This document shows, piece after piece, positions 61,298-64,000 of a stretch of DNA of 64,000 nt; the first letter of the stretch is position 1, and the number at the start of each line of letters is the position of its first letter. The stretch comes from Alphaproteobacteria bacterium (GTDB lineage: Bacteria > Pseudomonadota > Alphaproteobacteria > Rhizobiales > Methyloligellaceae): contig VGDX01000001.1 in NCBI GenBank assembly GCA_016869535.1, positions 310,001 to 374,000 on the forward strand, read 5' to 3'. The notes under the pieces were generated by a model that was not told the DNA's origin, did not search any database, and was given only the letters and a program-made list of their open reading frames with translations. The position numbers and the translations under genes were made by a program.

Positions 61298-61761
61298 GCG
61301 AGCCCGGCCGGCCTGCTATAGTGGTGCGTGTTCTACGCCTGCCGCATGGGCAGAATCTGCCGCTACCTGCCTATCAATCGCCCCATGCAGCCGGGCTCGA
61401 TCTGGTCGCGGCTTTGCCGGAAGATAGCCCCGTGGCGCTTGAGCCGAGCGACCGGGCGCTGGTGCCGACCGGGCTGCTCATCGAGCTACCGGAAGGGTAC
61501 GAGGCGCAAGTCCGTCCGCGTTCGGGGCTCGCGCTCAAACATGGGGTGACGCTTCTTAACAGTCCCGGCACGATCGACGCAGATTATCGCGGCGAGGTGA
61601 AGGTGCTGCTCATCAATCTCGGCGCCGAGACTTTCCGGATCCAGCGCGGGGATCGTATCGCCCAGCTCGTGATCGCGCCTGTGTCCCATGTCGAGATTGT
61701 CGCGGTCGAGGGACTTAGACCCACAACGCGAGGTACTGGTGGCTTCGGTTCCACCGGCTGA
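61294..61761 (+). CDS. dut: dUTP diphosphatase
   Basis: 155 aa trimeric dUTPase. Motifs: [10 protein letters not shown] (1), [12 protein letters not shown] (2), [13 protein letters not shown] (3), [11 protein letters not shown] (4) and [10 protein letters not shown] (5). Hydrolyses dUTP to dUMP, protecting DNA from uracil. Coupled to coaBC. Confidence 0.97.
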   Translation: MSEPGRPAIVVRVLRLPHGQNLPLPAYQSPHAAGLDLVAALPEDSPVALEPSDRALVPTGLLIELPEGYEAQVRPRSGLALKHGVTLLNSPGTIDADYRGEVKVLLINLGAETFRIQRGDRIAQLVIAPVSHVEIVAVEGLRPTTRGTGGFGSTG

Positions 61762-61781
61762 CCCTCCCATAAGGGAGAGGG

Positions 61782-62624
61782 ATGGCCTACATTTCCATCA
61801 TGCTTACAACTGAAGAAATCGAACGTTACAAGCGTCAGCTGGTGCTGAAGGAGATCGGCGGCGAAGGCCAGCAGCGTTTGAAGCACGCGCGCGTGTTGGT
61901 CGTCGGCGCCGGCGGTCTCGGTTCGCCGCTGATGCTCTATCTCGCCGCGGCAGGTATCGGCACCATTGGCATCATCGACGACGACCGCGTCAGCATCGAT
62001 AATCTTCAGCGCCAGGTGCTGCATGATACGGTGAGCGTTGGCGAGCCCAAGACTGAGAGCGCCGCCGTAACCATCGCGCGCCTCAATCCGAATGTGGAAA
62101 CGCATCTCCACACCACACGGCTTACGCCGGAAAACGCGCTCGACATCATCGGCGACTACGATCTCGTCGCCGACGGCTCCGACAATTTCCCCACGCGCTA
62201 TCTCGTCAACGACGCCTGCTACTTCGCCAAGCGGCCGCTGGTATTCGCCGCGGTCGGGCCGTTCGATGGTCATCTCACCACTTTCCGCTCCTTCGAAAAC
62301 GATGCGGCCGGTGTGCCGCGCCCGTCCTATCGCTGCTTGTTTCCAGAGCCGCCACCGGACGGCACCGTGCCGCCTTGCTCGGAGGCCGGCATCCTCGGCG
62401 CCGTTGCCGGGGTAATCGGCTGTCTCCAGGCGGTCGAAGTGGTCAAGGAACGGCTCGGTATCGGTGAAAGCCTTGTCGGCAGGCTTCTGCTTTACGACGC
62501 CCTACAAACCCGCTTCTCGACGGTCACTTACGCATGGGATCCGGAAAATCCTCTGAATGGGCGTAATCCTCGCTTCTCCGATCTCTCTCATCATCGCAAT
62601 ACAATGGCAATTGCTGGCGCGTGA
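61782..62624 (+). CDS. ThiF/MoeB/HesA-family adenylyltransferase with missing zinc cysteines
   Basis: 280 aa. ATP-binding VLVVGAGGLGSPLMLYLAAAG, SIDNLQRQVLH, VADGSDNFPTRYLVNDAC and CSEAGILGAVAGVIG are canonical. The two zinc CxxC pairs are mostly gone: SYRCLFPEP has one cysteine only, and the C-terminal DPECPLCG site reads DPENPLNG. Related zinc-free versions occur in alphaproteobacteria. Would activate the C-terminus of a ThiS/MoaD-like protein, or another target. ATG 61782 lies just after a GGGAGAGGG stretch inside a small hairpin; 61800 is the alternative. Confidence 0.9.
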   Translation: MAYISIMLTTEEIERYKRQLVLKEIGGEGQQRLKHARVLVVGAGGLGSPLMLYLAAAGIGTIGIIDDDRVSIDNLQRQVLHDTVSVGEPKTESAAVTIARLNPNVETHLHTTRLTPENALDIIGDYDLVADGSDNFPTRYLVNDACYFAKRPLVFAAVGPFDGHLTTFRSFENDAAGVPRPSYRCLFPEPPPDGTVPPCSEAGILGAVAGVIGCLQAVEVVKERLGIGESLVGRLLLYDALQTRFSTVTYAWDPENPLNGRNPRFSDLSHHRNTMAIAGA

Positions 62625-62731
62625 TGGAGCGATAAGCTCCGTACATCGTTACCTTCAGTGTCCCGTTGGCGGCCGAGCGATATAAAATCTCGCTAACCAT
62701 TCCTACCTAGGGGCGAGAGGGAACGTCAGTC

Positions 62732-63976
62732 ATGGCAAAGACCATCACCACGGGCTGCGCCATTGCCGGAGGGGGTCCGGCGGGGATGATGCTCGGCTAC
62801 CTGCTCGCTCGCGCCGGGGTCGAGGTTTTAGTACTGGAGAAGCACGCCGATTTCCTGCGCGATTTCCGTGGCGATACCATCCATCCCTCGACGCTCGAGG
62901 TCATGCACGAGCTCGGCCTACTCGATCAATTCCTCAAGCTGCCGCATCAGAAGGTGCAGGAGATCAGCGGCGTCATTGGTGACGAAACCATCACCATCGC
63001 CGATTTCACGCATCTTCCGACGCGCTGTCACTTCATCGCCTTCATACCGCAATGGGATTTCCTCGACTTCCTCGCCGTTCATGGCAAACGCTATCCGGGC
63101 TTCAACCTGAAAATGAAGGCCGAGGTCGATGATCTCATATGGAGCGGGGATCGCGTGGTGGGACTTAAGGCCAAGTTGCCGCGCGGCATGCTTGAAGTCC
63201 ATGCCGATCTGGTTGTCGGCGCCGATGGGCGTCACTCGGCGGTGCGCAGATTGGCGAAACTCGAAGTCCAGGATCTCGGCGCGCCCATGGACGTATTGTG
63301 GCTCAGTCTTTCAAAACGGCCCGGCGACGGCTCGCAAGCCGTTGGCCGCTTTCAGGCCGGGCGGCTATTCGTCATGCTTGACCGTGGCGATTATTGGCAA
63401 TGTGCTTACGTCATCCCCAAGGATGGCTTCGGCCAGATCCGTTGCAAGGGACTCGATGCGTTTCGTCAAGACATCGCGACGTTGAACCCGGCCCTTGCCA
63501 ACCGCGTAAATGAGATCGCTTCCTGGGACGATGTGAAACTGCTGACCGTGCGGGTCGACCGGCTGAAGCGTTGGTATCGCGATGGACTGCTTTGCATCGG
63601 CGATGCGGCACACGCCATGTCACCGGTCGGCGGCGTCGGCATCAATCTCGCCATTCAGGATGCGGTGGCGGCCGCTAATATACTGGCCGGACCCTTGCGT
63701 GAAGGACCGGTCTCCGAGGGATTGCTGCGTAAGGTACAAGACCGGCGGGAATGGCCGACCAGGATGACGCAGGCGGTTCAGCTGATCATCCAGAACCGCA
63801 TCATTCAAAATGTGCTGACGATGACAGTTGACCCGCGCCCACCTTTCGTGGCCCGTTTGCTCAAACGCTTTCCGTTTCTGCGCCGCATTCCCGGCCGCCT
63901 GATCGGTATGGGCTTCCGCCCCGAACACGTTCAGGTACCAGAAATCAGAAATCAGAAATCAGAAATTGACGACTGA
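62732..63976 (+). CDS. FAD-dependent monooxygenase (UbiH/PHBH-like)
   Basis: 414 aa. GXGXXG motif CAIAGGGPAGMMLGYLLARAG, DG motif VVGADGRHSAVR, and GD motif LCIGDAAHAMSPVGGVGINLAIQDA define the aromatic hydroxylase family. Substrate unknown. The last dozen residues (IRNQKSEIDD) are encoded by a CAGAAAT tandem repeat, and the preceding conserved region ends near 63930, suggesting the original stop was lost to repeat insertion. Confidence 0.9.
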   Translation: MAKTITTGCAIAGGGPAGMMLGYLLARAGVEVLVLEKHADFLRDFRGDTIHPSTLEVMHELGLLDQFLKLPHQKVQEISGVIGDETITIADFTHLPTRCHFIAFIPQWDFLDFLAVHGKRYPGFNLKMKAEVDDLIWSGDRVVGLKAKLPRGMLEVHADLVVGADGRHSAVRRLAKLEVQDLGAPMDVLWLSLSKRPGDGSQAVGRFQAGRLFVMLDRGDYWQCAYVIPKDGFGQIRCKGLDAFRQDIATLNPALANRVNEIASWDDVKLLTVRVDRLKRWYRDGLLCIGDAAHAMSPVGGVGINLAIQDAVAAANILAGPLREGPVSEGLLRKVQDRREWPTRMTQAVQLIIQNRIIQNVLTMTVDPRPPFVARLLKRFPFLRRIPGRLIGMGFRPEHVQVPEIRNQKSEIDD

Positions 63977-63989
63977 CCACTGATTTCTG
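63939..63989. repeat. Four CAGAAAT units and an inverted copy
   Basis: CAGAAAT x4 (63939-63966), then 16 bases, then ATTTCTG (63983-63989) in inverse orientation. The tandem block lies inside the end of the FAD gene and the reading frame uses it to make RNQKSEI-type residues. Looks like a dispersed repeat element of the genome. Confidence 0.8.
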
Positions 63990-64000
63990 AACCCTGAAAT

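Overview
The window looks like a stretch of an alphaproteobacterial chromosome, most likely order Hyphomicrobiales (Rhizobiales), GC-rich and densely coded. The lineage call rests on gene order: ahcY / HPr / EIIA-Man / short HprK / ChvG / ChvI; mmcB next to the ActR-ActS (RegA-RegB) redox pair; and dnaA - rpsT - enoyl-CoA hydratase - mutM / ubiE - ubiB - coaBC - dut. The species cannot be named from the sequence alone. There are no rRNA genes, CRISPR arrays, recognisable insertion sequences or prophage genes; one tRNA (Arg, CCG) is present.

Layout. 1-7.6 kb: 5' part of ahcY with a dyad in its leader, a small membrane/SnoaL/VIT1 operon, then the regulatory PTS (HPr, EIIA, HprK) and ChvG-ChvI. 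7.7-13.5 kb: arginase-family enzyme, a GTP-type PEP carboxykinase (rather than the ATP-type pckA usual beside ChvI in rhizobia), gamma-glutamyltransferase and a glutamine amidotransferase. 13.5-20.3 kb: polA with a substituted proofreading motif, a small-protein/caspase-fold pair, and an NDH-2 fused to a cyclic-nucleotide-binding domain. 20.3-28.7 kb: tRNA-Arg, a DUF72 gene with a damaged 5' end, a DsbA-NhaA fusion split by an in-frame TAG, PrxQ, CorC/HlyC, a secreted PHA depolymerase and speD-speE. 29-38 kb: PPi-dependent phosphofructokinase, egtB-egtD (ergothioneine), mmcB, ActR/ActS with a possible 46-aa membrane peptide between them, and an ABC-2 exporter joined to a SCO1 gene. 38-42.4 kb: a multi-PAS class III nucleotide cyclase, also split by an in-frame TAG, a CRP-like regulator, and two tandem paralogous small membrane proteins. 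42.4-46.7 kb: intracellular PHB depolymerase, a YgjP-type metalloprotease, PBP1A. 46.7-54.6 kb: gyrB-recF-dnaN-dnaA, rhodanese, a probable oriC gap, rpsT. 54.7-64 kb: UDP-glucuronate epimerase, enoyl-CoA hydratase, mutM, ubiE-ubiB, coaBC-dut, a ThiF-like protein without most zinc cysteines, and an FAD monooxygenase ending in a 7-bp tandem repeat.

Functional themes. (1) Control of carbon and redox flow: HprK/HPr/EIIA with ChvG/ChvI, ActS/ActR, PckG and PPi-PFK. (2) PHB turnover by two different depolymerases. (3) A possible cyclic-nucleotide circuit: cyclase, adjacent CRP-type regulator, and a respiratory dehydrogenase with a cNMP domain. (4) Replication initiation: dnaA-dnaN-recF-gyrB reading away from a non-coding region with phased DnaA-box-like 9-mers and an orphan rightward terminator. 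The best leads for unusual biology are the secreted caspase-fold two-gene unit, the Pol I exonuclease substitutions, the cNMP-NDH-2 fusion with the neighbouring cyclase/CRP pair, the two in-frame TAG interruptions, and the tandem small membrane proteins.
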